The translations under genes were made by a program, and so were the position numbers. Positions 1-9,699 of a stretch of 64,000 nt of DNA are shown one piece after another. Under the pieces are notes generated by a model, which ran no database searches, was not told the DNA's origin, and was given only the letters and a program-made list of their open reading frames with translations. Origin of the DNA: Enterococcus mundtii (GTDB lineage Bacteria > Bacillota > Bacilli > Lactobacillales > Enterococcaceae); contig NZ_AP019810.1 of assembly GCF_013394305.1 (NCBI RefSeq), forward strand, positions 2,695,001 to 2,759,000, read 5' to 3'. Every line of letters begins with the position of its first letter. Positions within the stretch are counted from its first letter, which is position 1.

Positions 1-18
1 CGAGTCCTACTGCCGGAG
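1..18 (+). tRNA. tRNA 3' end, probably tRNA-Asn (partial)
   Basis: Only the end of the T arm, the acceptor strand TGCCGGA and a discriminator G are inside the window. The sequence fits the 3' end of a tRNA-Asn, and the cluster context supports a tRNA. The anticodon is outside, so the identity is a guess. Confidence 0.6.
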
Positions 19-57
19 TTCTCATTTATGAGAAGAGTAATGAGCTTCTTTCACTCT

Positions 58-146
58 GGAGAGTTGTCCGAGAGGCCGAAGGAGCATGATTGGAAATCAT
101 GTAGATGGTGCAAACTGTCTCAAGGGTTCGAATCCCTTACTCTCCG
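58..146 (+). tRNA. tRNA-Ser (anticodon GGA)
   Basis: Full cloverleaf with acceptor GGAGAGT/ACTCTCC, the long variable arm typical of tRNA-Ser, GGTTCGAATCC T arm and anticodon GGA at 92-94. Confidence 0.95.
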
Positions 147-162
147 TAATTGATGTTTTACT

Positions 163-234
163 GGCCCGTTGGTCAAGCGGTTAAGACACCGCCCTTTCAC
201 GGCGGTAACACGGGTTCGAATCCCGTACGGGTCA
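163..234 (+). tRNA. tRNA-Glu (anticodon TTC)
   Basis: Acceptor GGCCCGT/ACGGGTC with discriminator A, anticodon loop CTTTCAC with TTC at 196-198, and a standard T arm. Confidence 0.95.
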
Positions 235-250
235 TTTAATTGGATACATT

Positions 251-323
251 GGAGGTTTAGCTCAGCTGGGAGAGCATCTGCCTTACAAGCAGAGGGTCAG
301 CGGTTCGATCCCGTTAACCTCCA
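251..323 (+). tRNA. tRNA-Val (anticodon TAC)
   Basis: Acceptor GGAGGTT/AACCTCC, D arm AGCTCAGCTGGGAGAGC, anticodon TAC at 284-286. Confidence 0.95.
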
Positions 324-332
324 TAATGATTT

Positions 333-405
333 GGTTCCGTGGTGTAGGGGTTAACATGCCTGCCTGTCACGCAGGAGATCGCGGGTTCGATTCCCGTCGG
401 GACCG
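333..405 (+). tRNA. tRNA-Asp (anticodon GTC)
   Basis: Acceptor GGTTCCG/CGGGACC with discriminator G, anticodon GTC at 366-368. Confidence 0.95.
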
Positions 406-447
406 TCATTTCTATTCAATTAAAAAAATAAATAATTTATTCTTTAT

Positions 448-523
448 GGCGCGGTAGCTCAGTTGGTAGAGCAACGGATTGAAGCTCCGTGTGTCGGCAG
501 TTCGATTCTGTCCCGCGCCACCA
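448..523 (+). tRNA. tRNA-Phe (anticodon GAA), CCA encoded
   Basis: Acceptor GGCGCGG/CCGCGCC, discriminator A at 520 and an encoded CCA at 521-523. Anticodon GAA at 481-483. Most other tRNAs in the cluster lack an encoded CCA. Confidence 0.95.
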
Positions 524-524
524 T

Positions 525-605
525 GGAGGAGTAGCGAAGTGGCTAAACGCGACGGACTGTAAATCCGTTCCTTAGGGTTCAGTGGTTCGAATCCACTCTC
601 CTCCA
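525..605 (+). tRNA. tRNA-Tyr (anticodon GTA)
   Basis: Acceptor GGAGGAG/CTCCTCC, long variable arm, anticodon GTA at 559-561. It starts two bases after the tRNA-Phe CCA end. Confidence 0.95.
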
Positions 606-611
606 TTTTAT

Positions 612-685
612 AGGGGCATAGTTTAAAGGTAGAACAGCGGTCTCCAAAACCGTTAGTGTGGGTTCAATTCCTGCTGCCCCTGCCA
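612..685 (+). tRNA. tRNA-Trp (anticodon CCA), CCA end encoded
   Basis: Acceptor AGGGGCA/TGCCCCT, discriminator G at 682 and encoded CCA at 683-685. Anticodon CCA at 644-646. Confidence 0.95.
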
Positions 686-686
686 T

Positions 687-760
687 GGCGGATGTGGCGA
701 AGTGGTTAACGCATCGGATTGTGGCTCCGACATTCGTGGGTTCGATTCCCATCATTCGCC
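687..760 (+). tRNA. tRNA-His (anticodon GTG), copy 1
   Basis: Extra G at -1 (687) opposite discriminator C (760), acceptor GCGGATG/CATTCGC, anticodon GTG at 721-723. A near-identical copy lies at 1116-1189. Confidence 0.95.
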
Positions 761-770
761 TTTTTTTCAT

Positions 771-842
771 TGGGGTATAGCCAAGCGGTAAGGCAAGGGA
801 CTTTGACTCCCTCATGCGTTGGTTCGAATCCAGCTACCCCAG
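771..842 (+). tRNA. tRNA-Gln (anticodon TTG), copy 1
   Basis: Acceptor TGGGGTA/TACCCCA with discriminator G, anticodon TTG at 803-805. Repeated at 1199-1270. Confidence 0.95.
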
Positions 843-880
843 TCCTATAAATATTAATTTATAGCTTAAAATAGTATAAT

Positions 881-951
<71 letters not shown>

Positions 952-967
952 TAGTACTAATTACATT

Positions 968-1052
968 GCCGGCGTGGCGGAATTGGCAGACGCGCTGGAC
1001 TCAAAATCCAGTGCCCGTTGAGGGCGTGCCGGTTCGACCCCGGCCGCCGGTA
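968..1052 (+). tRNA. tRNA-Leu (anticodon CAA), copy 1
   Basis: Acceptor GCCGGCG/CGCCGGT, long variable arm, anticodon CAA at 1002-1004. The second copy at 1288-1371 differs mainly in the variable arm. Confidence 0.95.
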
Positions 1053-1054
1053 TT

Positions 1055-1082
1055 AACTAAGATGACCACATCTTAGTTTTTT
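1055..1082 (+). terminator. Rho-independent terminator inside the tRNA cluster
   Basis: Perfect 10-bp stem (1055-1064 with 1069-1078), loop ACCA, followed by Ts. It closes the first tRNA transcription unit before the second His-Gln-Leu block. Confidence 0.85.
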
Positions 1083-1115
1083 ATTCGGAAATTAAATAAC
1101 AAATTATTTTATTAT

Positions 1116-1189
1116 GGCGGATGTGGCGAAGTGGTTAACGCATCGGATTGTGGCTCCGACACTCGTGGGTTCGATTCCCATCATTCGCC
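1116..1189 (+). tRNA. tRNA-His (anticodon GTG), copy 2
   Basis: Same as copy 1 except a T-to-C change just after the anticodon stem (GACAC instead of GACAT). G-1 is kept and the anticodon is intact. Confidence 0.95.
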
Positions 1190-1198
1190 CTTTATTAT

Positions 1199-1270
1199 TG
1201 GGGTATAGCCAAGCGGTAAGGCAAGGGACTTTGACTCCCTCATGCGTTGGTTCGAATCCAGCTACCCCAG
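1199..1270 (+). tRNA. tRNA-Gln (anticodon TTG), copy 2
   Basis: Same sequence as copy 1 as far as I can read; anticodon TTG at 1231-1233. Confidence 0.95.
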
Positions 1271-1287
1271 TTTTTATCTATTTATTT

Positions 1288-1371
1288 GCCGGCGTGGCGG
1301 AATTGGCAGACGCGCTGGACTCAAAATCCAGTGATCTCACGATCGTGCCGGTTCGACCCCGGCCGCCGGTA
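1288..1371 (+). tRNA. tRNA-Leu (anticodon CAA), copy 2
   Basis: Same body and CAA anticodon as copy 1, but the variable arm is a different stem (GATCTCACGATC instead of GCCCGTTGAGGGC). Confidence 0.95.
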
Positions 1372-1376
1372 TTTTG

Positions 1377-1410
1377 GCACTAATGTAGTCTATACGTTGG
1401 TGCTTTTTTC
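1377..1410 (+). terminator. Terminator at the end of the tRNA cluster
   Basis: An 11-bp stem with two G-U pairs (1377-1387 with 1393-1403) followed by a run of six Ts. The next 150 bases (1411-1563) show no gene. Confidence 0.85.
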
Positions 1411-1563
1411 TTTGTTTGACGTTATCGGCATTGAGACATATATACGAACGGATAATATACGCCAGGAAAAATATCTAAGTGATTAAAAATAGCCTATATA
1501 GTTTGTTGTGGAAGTGGCTGAATTTAAATGAGTGATTCTATCCATTAGAAGCGTCCAATCCTC

Positions 1564-2995
1564 TTATGTAGGAATATTAGGCAAACGGTGAATCGGACAC
1601 GGGAAATCTTCGTTTACATGTAGATCATAGTTGCAGATGATCAGGTTGGCTTGATGATCATTGATTTCTTTTTTTGTCACTGGTTGTTCAATCAAAAATT
1701 TGACTGAGATTTGTCGCAAGAAGAGTAATTCTGCTTCTTGAATAATATAATCGTCCATCGAGGGACAACTTTGTAGTGCTACGATGACCCTCAGAGGTTG
1801 TTGTGAGTTGATCCTTAAAATCGTTGCATGGAACGTGGTCAGGCTAGCAGCTAAATGATCAAGATGTGTGAACTCAAACATCGGATGGACTTTTAATCGC
1901 TCTAAATGCTGAAGCCAAAGGTGAAAAAGCTCTGGGTATTTTTTTTTTCATTAAATCAATCAAAGCAACAGAGGTCATTTCATATGAAGGGCTCATCTTT
2001 GAGAGTAATCTCGTATTGATCAAGAAGGCTTCGATTTTATCTAAAGCACCATTATCCAGCATCTGTTTTGGAAAAACCTGTAATAAAAAACGTTGGACTG
2101 CATCGACCACCACTGCACCTTCTTGACAACGAAAGGCGTAGGTTCGTTCTTCATCTAATCCTTGCCAATTTGAATAAGAGACACAATGTAAAAAAACAAG
2201 ATACAGCCATAGCGATTCTGATTCAGGAATCGTTAGCTTGAAGAGTGAAGAATAGTAGGAGGCAATCAGATGTTCAATCAGCTGATTGCCTCGATTTTTT
2301 TTGACTAAAGCAACGGTGCTATTGTTAAAGTGACAAAAATTTTTAGACTGCCCTCTAACTTTAGCAATCGATAACCAAAGCGAAAAACGAAAATGGCTAA
2401 AATGTAGAAAAGTTATCCCACTTTTTCGACCATGAGCGATAATTGAATGCGCATGGTGATTGCTATCAGAATCGATGATCTGACTATCACCAAAGCTTGA
2501 ATAAAAAGAAAAGAGTAAAAAACGAATATCTTCTTCTTTGCCAATAAAAGTGAGCGGACCGGTTGCTTTCGATATGCGATACTCTTTCAGTACTTCATTC
2601 ATATGACGAATGATATTGAAAATTGAACTACGAGAGATCATCAAGTAGTCCGATAATTGTTCTGTACTATACGTTTTGTTATGAAGCAATAGATCCATCA
2701 TACGATAAATGGTTGTATCTTTAGCTAGTATAGTAATGACTGAATCGACAGAGATTTCTTGAGGGTCTATTTGTAAGAATCCTTGTTCATTGTAAGTAAT
2801 CTGAAAATCAATCGTAGGTAAGGAATGATTGATAATATCGATATCTTTTCGTAAAGTTGGTTTTGAAATTCCTAATTTTTGTGATAGATCACTAAGGGTT
2901 AAATTCTTACTTTGGTGCGTACGTATAAACTGTAGTAAGTTATACTGTCGTTTGAATTGATTATCTAATTGTAATGTCATAGGTAAATTATTCAT
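1564..2995 (-). pseudogene. Mga-like helix-turn-helix transcriptional regulator, frameshifted
   Basis: Read on the minus strand from the ATG at 2995, the protein starts with a winged helix-turn-helix (about residues 15-60, LTLSDLSQKLGISKPTLRKD) and a second HTH around 100-150 (YSTEQLSDYLMISRSSIFNI), as in Mga/AtxA-type virulence and sugar regulators. The frame closes at 1874 after a run of ten Ts at 1939-1948 (ten As in the gene). With nine As it continues as KKKYPELFHLWLQHLERL into the frame ending at 1564, giving about 476 residues, normal for the family. As written the C-terminal ~120 residues, the EIIB-like end of this family, are lost. It stands just before the glycan-use cluster and could have regulated it. 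A homopolymer sequencing error or transcriptional slippage could also explain the break. Confidence 0.75.
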
Positions 2996-3505
2996 GAGAG
3001 AAACCTTTCTTTAAGACAAATGTAGAATTTGATAATAAGTACACTTTAGAAGATGAAAATATAGTTATTACTAATAGTGTATTAGTTATTTAAAATTTAA
3101 TCAATTTTTTTATCATTATTTTCACATTTTTATTTAACTATTTCCGATGAGCGATGATTTACCCGACTTTTTTTGGCATTATCTTTGATAAAACTTATTT
3201 TTAAGCGGTGAATTTCATTTGTGAATTAGATGAAATATTATTTTAAATAGATAAAACGTTATGCTGAATCTCATTTTTCTTAAATTTAATAATGAATATA
3301 ATTGATTTTGTGTAATTTTAGTTAGAGATACAAGGTTATTTATTTACTTAATCTAATTTTATTTTAAATAAAAACTTATTTTATGGATATAAATATGTAG
3401 TGAGATATTCAGTTGGTAACAATGATTTTTAGCAGTAGTAACAAGTTTGAATCTGAATTTATTAGAAATGGAAATAGTATTTCTAACTAAATAACGAAAA
3501 TTAAA

Positions 3506-3523
3506 TTACTAAATATTTAGTAA
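3506..3523. promoter_or_regulatory. Perfect 18-bp palindrome, probable operator
   Basis: TTACTAAATATTTAGTAA is its own reverse complement and lies ~30 bp upstream of the -10 box of the following operon. Related half-sites (TTTTACTAA and TTTAGTAAAA) occur at 7455-7485 in front of the downstream half of the cluster, suggesting a common regulator. Confidence 0.6.
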
Positions 3524-3525
3524 AA

Positions 3526-3561
3526 TAAATCGTTTTCTTTTCTTGCCAGTCACGTTATAAT
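3526..3561 (+). promoter_or_regulatory. Promoter with LacI/cre-like operator
   Basis: A -10 box TATAAT sits at 3556-3561. TAAATCGTTTTC at 3526-3537 overlaps the expected -35 position and is, in reverse, 11 of 12 identical to GAAAACGATTTC at 7487-7498. A CG-centred palindrome is the type bound by LacI-family proteins and CcpA. Binding there would block the promoter. Confidence 0.55.
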
Positions 3562-3591
3562 AGATAAAAATGATCACTAGGGGGTAGTGAA

Positions 3592-4440
3592 ATGACGAAG
3601 TTAACATTAGCGATTTATGATAAAGAAAGAGTTCCAAGAAAAAGTTTTCAAGGAGAAGAAGAAATAGAAAAAGATTTGGTTGTGACAGCAGAAAATTTTG
3701 TGCATTTGTCTATGAGAAAATTTGAGTACCAAGAAGGAGATCAAATTGCTGTCGAAATGGATGAGTCTGGGAGGTACCTATGGGTCAAACTAGATGAAAC
3801 TTTAGAAAGTTCACTGATCTATCTACCGGGAAATAAATGGACCTATGAAGTATCATTTCATTCCAATCGTATCAAAGCCAGACCGGAGACTCGTTTTTCT
3901 GGGGGACGACATTATCTAAGTGTTCGTTGTGCTTCTGAAGAGGAAGTGAAGATGTATCGTAATTTAGCGTTGAATCCGCATGATCAAAAAGAAGAAACTG
4001 GTGCGTATCCACATGCGAGTGCAAATGTGGAAACGAGAAATGATGCCACTTTCTTTGCATGTAATGCGATTGATGGCGTATACGCGAATCATTCTCATGG
4101 TTCATACCCATTTCAATCTTGGGGCATCAATCAGCAAGCTGATGCAGCTTTGACGATTGGTTTTGGTCGAGAGGTCCAATTGGATAAAGTTGGTTTTACA
4201 TGGCGAGCAGACTTTCCACATGATAGTTACTGGACGAATGTGACGATTCAGTTTGACGATGGAACTAGTGAAACGTTTGCGACCGAAAAAACAGCTCAAC
4301 CACAATATTTTTCATTTAGTGCAAGAAAGACCAAAACTATTCGCTTTTGTGATCTTATTCAAGCGAATGACCCATCGCCGTTTCCTGCATTGACGCAAAT
4401 TGAATTGTGGGGCATGAATGATCAGCCGATGAAAGGATAA
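3592..4440 (+). CDS. Carbohydrate-binding (F5/8 type C-like) protein
   Basis: 282 residues without signal peptide or membrane segment. The C-terminal half (about 125-280) looks like a galactose-binding/discoidin-type beta-sandwich: it opens with RNLALNPHD, then NATFF-like ACNAIDG, SWGINQQ, and ends with IELWG, a familiar pattern in F5/8 type C domains. The N-terminal half is a beta-rich region I do not recognise. A GGGGGT ribosome site precedes the ATG. The stop is three bases before the heparinase-like gene, so the two are co-translated and probably act together in the cytoplasm on imported acidic oligosaccharides. A structural or substrate-presenting role is inferred only from context. Confidence 0.7.
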   Translation: MTKLTLAIYDKERVPRKSFQGEEEIEKDLVVTAENFVHLSMRKFEYQEGDQIAVEMDESGRYLWVKLDETLESSLIYLPGNKWTYEVSFHSNRIKARPETRFSGGRHYLSVRCASEEEVKMYRNLALNPHDQKEETGAYPHASANVETRNDATFFACNAIDGVYANHSHGSYPFQSWGINQQADAALTIGFGREVQLDKVGFTWRADFPHDSYWTNVTIQFDDGTSETFATEKTAQPQYFSFSARKTKTIRFCDLIQANDPSPFPALTQIELWGMNDQPMKG

Positions 4441-4443
4441 GCA

Positions 4444-6117
4444 ATGAAAAAATACTTTTTGAAGCAACTGTCAGAAGCCAAAAAAGAGTATCTTACGAAT
4501 AAAGTAGTTCCTGAGTTGCCAGTCTCGGGGTATAGAGAGTTTTTGATGACTGGAGAGCGATTGGTTTTTGAGAAGGCGTACTTTGCAAGACGTAAACATG
4601 CTACTGTCTTGGTGTTGTCCTTATTGCAAAAAAAAGAAGCCGAAGTAGTTGAAGGGTTAGAACAAGTTTTGTGGGGGATCTGCAATGAGTATAGTTGGAG
4701 TTTACCAGCTCATTTACCAATTGAAGCGAATCACTTTCGTGTGGATTCCCCGACATGGATCGATTTATTTGCAGCTGAGACAGGACAAATGTTAGCAGAG
4801 ATAGTCAAGTTGTTTGAGAAAGAATTATCTGAACTATTGACGTTTCGAATCCGGTCGGAAATCGATCGACGACTCTTCGTTCCTTTTGTAACAAACACAT
4901 GGCCGTTTGAATCATTTGAGAACAATTGGAGTGCGGTTGTAGGTGGTTCGATTGGTATGGCTGCCTTGGATATACAAGAAAAAGGCGGTAAATCACAAGC
5001 GGAGATATTGAGGAAAGTAGATCGTTGTATGGCCTCTTATTTACGAAGTTTTGGGATGGATGGCGCATGTGAGGAAGGCGTCAGCTATTGGGCATATGGA
5101 TTTGGTTATTATATTTATTTTGCAGAAAAATACCAACAAGTTTATGATGATGACCGCTATCTGTTGGGTGATAAAGTGAAAAAGATCGCGGCTTTCCCTA
5201 ATGATGTGATGCTCGCTGAAACAGAGGCTATACCGTTTTCCGACTACCACCCAGCGGACTTACCAAGTGGATTATTGAGTTTCTGTCAGGAAAGGTTCCA
5301 TGTCGCAATTCCTGAAGTTGTGAGAATCAATGACTTAGATTTTGATCATTGTTATCGTTTTGCCCCTTTATTACGTAATTTACTCTGGTCAAAAAGACAT
5401 ATTGTGAATAATCAAAAAGAAGTCCTTCATTATTTTGAGGATGTAGCATGGGGCGTTCTTCAATCTTCGAAAGAAAATTTGGTGTTTGCAGCAAAGGGAG
5501 GACGAAATGATGAAAGCCATAATCATATAGATATTGGTCATTTCGTATTTGGTACGAGAGAAGACTTATTTCTTACCGATCTTGGAGCGGGAGAATATAC
5601 AAAAGATTACTTTGATGAAAAAACACGTTATCTTTTCTTAGTGAACAGCGCACTTGGGCATAGTATTCCTATCGTTGCGAACAGTTACCAATTACCTGGA
5701 GCTGTTGCGGCAGAACATACGAGTTTTCAATCAACGAGAACTGGTGGAGTCTTCAAGACAGAATTGGCTTCCACGTATCCTTCGCAGATAGGACTACGCC
5801 AGATGGATCGGACAATAGAAGTGGATCGTTCGAAACGACAACTTGTTTTGAGTGATGCATTTACATTCGAAAAAGAAAATCAGTTAGTTATTGAAAATTT
5901 TATAACGACGAATCCAGTGGAAGTTATAGGGAAAACGGTATGTATCACAGGAGAAAAAGAAAAGTGTGAGATGTATTTTTCAAAACCTGTGCAGTTGATC
6001 AAAGAAAGTTATTACGATCACTATGGCCAAAAAAATGAAGCTACGCTGATCCAAGCGACTTATCAGTTGCTGAAAGAAGAAACAATCCAGATCGAGATTG
6101 CGATCAAAAGTAAATGA
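4444..6117 (+). CDS. Heparinase II/III-like polysaccharide lyase
   Basis: 557 residues, no signal peptide. The N-terminal ~330 residues form the alpha-helical part of the family; the C-terminal beta part carries the signature RNDESHNHIDIGHF with Asn355, His359 and His361, followed by LFLTDLGAGEYT. Such enzymes cut uronic-acid glycosidic bonds by beta-elimination, leaving an unsaturated uronate at the new end. The absence of an export signal suggests action on imported oligosaccharides, matching the ABC importer downstream and the GH88 enzyme that removes the unsaturated residue. The substrate (glycosaminoglycan or another acidic glycan) cannot be told from sequence. The ATG is three bases after the preceding gene. 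Confidence 0.82.
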   Translation: MKKYFLKQLSEAKKEYLTNKVVPELPVSGYREFLMTGERLVFEKAYFARRKHATVLVLSLLQKKEAEVVEGLEQVLWGICNEYSWSLPAHLPIEANHFRVDSPTWIDLFAAETGQMLAEIVKLFEKELSELLTFRIRSEIDRRLFVPFVTNTWPFESFENNWSAVVGGSIGMAALDIQEKGGKSQAEILRKVDRCMASYLRSFGMDGACEEGVSYWAYGFGYYIYFAEKYQQVYDDDRYLLGDKVKKIAAFPNDVMLAETEAIPFSDYHPADLPSGLLSFCQERFHVAIPEVVRINDLDFDHCYRFAPLLRNLLWSKRHIVNNQKEVLHYFEDVAWGVLQSSKENLVFAAKGGRNDESHNHIDIGHFVFGTREDLFLTDLGAGEYTKDYFDEKTRYLFLVNSALGHSIPIVANSYQLPGAVAAEHTSFQSTRTGGVFKTELASTYPSQIGLRQMDRTIEVDRSKRQLVLSDAFTFEKENQLVIENFITTNPVEVIGKTVCITGEKEKCEMYFSKPVQLIKESYYDHYGQKNEATLIQATYQLLKEETIQIEIAIKSK

Positions 6118-6184
6118 GGGCACGTGGTTATCAGCGGTAAGCGTGGGACTTGTTTAATGGAATGAGGTAGTGACACACACATCC

Positions 6185-6287
6185 TCGCAACTGAATAAAT
6201 GGTGTTTCAGAAGCAATTCCTTCGTAAATAAGCTAGAAAACCCCAAAGTTTTAAAAATTCGGGTTTTCTAGCTTATTTATCGGAAGT
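6185..6287. repeat. Intergenic hairpin repeat, copy R1 (also terminator)
   Basis: Long inverted repeat (AAATAAGCTAGAAAACCC pairing with its complement at 6260-6279) between convergent genes. It shares the flank AACTGAATAAAYGGTG and TCGNAAATAAG/CTTATTT ends with R2 at 43209-43303, so it is a diverged member of a dispersed repeat family and likely terminates both genes. Confidence 0.65.
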
Positions 6288-6298
6288 TCATCTATCAA

Positions 6299-7358
<1,060 letters not shown>

Positions 7359-7431
7359 CTACCTCCGGATAATAGACTTTATTAATTATAGTATAGGTAA
7401 TTTCAGTAAAAAGGCAAGTAAAAATGTTTGT

Positions 7432-7498
7432 TTTTTTACCTAAAAAATGTTGATTTTTTACTAATTTTAGGTAAAATTTAGTAAAAGAAAACGATTTC
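7432..7498. promoter_or_regulatory. Inverted-repeat control region with LacI/cre-like site
   Basis: Between the divergent regulator and lipoprotein genes lie TTTTACCTAAAA (7435-7446) and its inverse TTTTAGGTAAAA (7465-7476), TTTTACTAA and TTTAGTAAAA half-sites, and GAAAACGATTTC at 7487-7498. The last is a CG-centred palindrome that also fits the CcpA cre consensus at 14 of 15 positions (AAGAAAACGATTTCA). It lies directly before the ribosome site of the downstream gene. Confidence 0.6.
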
Positions 7499-7515
7499 AT
7501 TAGGAGGGGAGCCAA

Positions 7516-7992
7516 ATCAAACGATTTCTCTTCGGATTACAATTCATTTTTATCGTTAGTTTTTGTACAGGATGTCAAACAAATAGCCGACAACAAGAGA
7601 AGGCTTTTGAAAATCAAATCAAAGAAGAAATCCAGCAAAAGGCGCATGTTTTTACTGAAAAAGAATATCAGTCAGCAAAGGTTCCATTGCATCAGTGGGT
7701 AAAAATCGAAGGAAAAATTATACGATCAGATGGTAAAGAACAAATAGAAAAAGGCGATCGCTTTATTCTGAGAAGTGGTTCCAGTGATTACCAAGTATTC
7801 AATGAACAAGCAGCATCAATCAATGTGGGCGATGAAGTGATCGTTTACGGAGAATATTATGGGTTTATCAAAGGATTTTTAATTGAAAGGGAGAATATAC
7901 ATGCAACAATTTCGTACAAAAAAACAATGGCAAGAAAATTTTCGCCAGTTAATGGCACCGTTACGTCCTTATTACAAAAATCAACCGGGTAA
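7516..7992 (+). CDS. Putative lipoprotein/OB-fold-like protein with possible ATC start
   Basis: The frame starts with a short basic then hydrophobic segment (KRFLFGLQFIFIVSF) and CTGC resembling a lipobox, followed by a charged helix and a small beta-rich domain (about 65-125, VKIEGKIIRSDGKEQIEKGD ... VGDEVIVYGEYYGF) reminiscent of OB-fold lipoproteins. A strong AGGAGG at 7502 is six to eight bases before ATC at 7516 and no ATG, GTG or TTG occurs in frame until 7687, well inside the domain. So either ATC is used or an ATG was lost. The tail overlaps the DUF2264 gene by ~90 bp. Role unknown. Confidence 0.5.
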   Translation: MKRFLFGLQFIFIVSFCTGCQTNSRQQEKAFENQIKEEIQQKAHVFTEKEYQSAKVPLHQWVKIEGKIIRSDGKEQIEKGDRFILRSGSSDYQVFNEQAASINVGDEVIVYGEYYGFIKGFLIERENIHATISYKKTMARKFSPVNGTVTSLLQKSTG

Positions 7993-9688
7993 ATTAAAAC
8001 TAGGAACACATGGCACCGTCTATTCAGAGGCAACAAGAGAAGTTGAAGCATTTTTACGACCACTCTGGGGATTTGGTCCTTATCTGGTCGACGAAGATGA
8101 TGCTGAATTAGCATCTGATTATCTGAAAGGAATCATTGCAGGGACTGATCCACAGAGTGATGAGTATTGGGGGACAGTAACAGACTATGACCAGTTGATT
8201 GTCGAGATGGCTTCAATAAGTACGACGTTGCTTTTGAATCCTGAAAAAATCTGGGGACGTTTAACTTCGATGGAACAGACGAACTTGGCAGAATGGTTAT
8301 TCACAGTCAATTCGCGTAAAATACCTAAAAATAATTGGTATTTTTTCCGTATCTTGGTGAATATCGCATTGAAAAAATGTGGCAAATCCTATTCACAGCA
8401 ACAAATCGATCAAGATTTTGAAGTGATCGAGCATTTTTACAATGACAATGGTTGGTATTTTGACGGGGCAGATACGCAATATGATTACTACGTCTCATTT
8501 GCGATCCATTATTACAGCTTAGTATATGCCCATTTTATGGCAGAGGAAGATCCAGTCCGCACAAAACGGATCAAAGAGCGGGCCGTTCTTTTTGCTCAAA
8601 CATTTAAATATTGGTTTGATGCTAATGGCGAAGCATTACCTTTTGGTCGTAGCTTGACATACCGCTTTGCCCAAGCGAGCTTTTTCAGTGCCTTGGTGTT
8701 CGCGGATGTGGAAGCACTCCCTTGGGGTGAGATCAAAGGGTTGCTTAGTCGTCATTTAGAAAACTGGATGGATAAAGAGATTTTCTCGACAGATGGGCTT
8801 CTAACTGTTGGATATCATTATCAAAATCTAGTGTTTGGAGAAGGGTATAACGGACCGGGTTCTCCTTATTGGGCAATGAAGAGTTTTCTCTTATTGGCTG
8901 TACCTGATGATCATCCGTATTGGCAAGCAGAAATATGTCCACTACAAATTGAAGAAAAGACGCTAGCATTGCCGGAAAGTAAAAATTTTTACCAATACAA
9001 TCAGTCATTGACGCATCTTCAAGCTTTCCCAGCTGGGCAGTTTGTCAATCAGCAAAGCTTCCCACATGCCAAATATAGTAAATTCGTCTATTCGACACGC
9101 TTCGGTTTCAGTGTCCCAAAATCTGATTATTGGTATTACGAAGGTGCTTACGACAGTACGTTAGCTTTGGCAAAAGATGGTCATTATTTCCGTCCGAAAG
9201 GGTTAGACCTAGATTTTTCTGTTCTACCTGATCGTATCATCCATGAGTGGTCTCCGTGGGAAGACGTCAAAATTCATTCCACGATCGTTCCACTGGAAAA
9301 CTGTCATGTCAGAGTTCATGAAATTGAAACAACAGATTCTATACATGCTTATGACGGAGGTTTTAGTGTCCCTCTCGAACAGACTTTGCCAAAAGCAGAC
9401 ACGTTAAGTATCGAAGCAAAAACAAGTATCGGAATCTCAAAGATCGAGGGCATCATCGGGTATGAAAAAGCGGATGTTGTGCGAACGGAACCAAATACGA
9501 ATCTCTTTTACCCACGTACGATGATACCTTTTGTCTCAGCTGAGATCTCCTCAGGCAAACACTTGCTTGTATCCCTTGTTTCAGGGACTTTACCTGGTGA
9601 AACAGTGATCCAGCCAGTTATTGAGCAAAAAGGACAAAAATTACTGATCCAACAAAAGAATCAAACGATCGAACTAACGATTAGATAA
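7901..9688 (+). CDS. DUF2264 family protein (putative uronide-active hydrolase)
   Basis: 595 residues from the ATG at 7901, chosen because GAAAGGGAG lies just upstream; an ATG at 7883 has no ribosome site. The sequence matches the DUF2264 family from its first residues (KQWQENFRQLMAPLRPYY), including WGFGPYL, NNWYFFRILVN, GWYFDGADTQYDYY and LPFGRSLTYRFAQASFF, with a C-terminal beta domain. DUF2264 proteins are common in polysaccharide-use loci, and I recall that some act on glucuronides; treat that as family background. No signal peptide, so cytoplasmic. It sits between the lyase and the GH88 gene, fitting intracellular breakdown of acidic oligosaccharides. Confidence 0.75.
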   Translation: MQQFRTKKQWQENFRQLMAPLRPYYKNQPGKLKLGTHGTVYSEATREVEAFLRPLWGFGPYLVDEDDAELASDYLKGIIAGTDPQSDEYWGTVTDYDQLIVEMASISTTLLLNPEKIWGRLTSMEQTNLAEWLFTVNSRKIPKNNWYFFRILVNIALKKCGKSYSQQQIDQDFEVIEHFYNDNGWYFDGADTQYDYYVSFAIHYYSLVYAHFMAEEDPVRTKRIKERAVLFAQTFKYWFDANGEALPFGRSLTYRFAQASFFSALVFADVEALPWGEIKGLLSRHLENWMDKEIFSTDGLLTVGYHYQNLVFGEGYNGPGSPYWAMKSFLLLAVPDDHPYWQAEICPLQIEEKTLALPESKNFYQYNQSLTHLQAFPAGQFVNQQSFPHAKYSKFVYSTRFGFSVPKSDYWYYEGAYDSTLALAKDGHYFRPKGLDLDFSVLPDRIIHEWSPWEDVKIHSTIVPLENCHVRVHEIETTDSIHAYDGGFSVPLEQTLPKADTLSIEAKTSIGISKIEGIIGYEKADVVRTEPNTNLFYPRTMIPFVSAEISSGKHLLVSLVSGTLPGETVIQPVIEQKGQKLLIQQKNQTIELTIR

Positions 9689-9699
9689 TGGAGGTAGGA

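Larger units (their letters stand above)
2996..3591. other. AT-rich intergenic region, 596 bp
   Basis: Very AT-rich with no convincing gene on either strand. It should carry the promoter of the Mga-like gene (minus) and of the carbohydrate-binding protein operon (plus). Only the last ~90 bases hold clear signals, listed separately. Confidence 0.7.

Noticed and set aside
1500-1560. Stretch resembling a tRNA (GTGGAAGTGGCTGAATTT...) after the cluster
   Set aside because: No acceptor or T-arm pairing could be completed, so at most a degenerate remnant.
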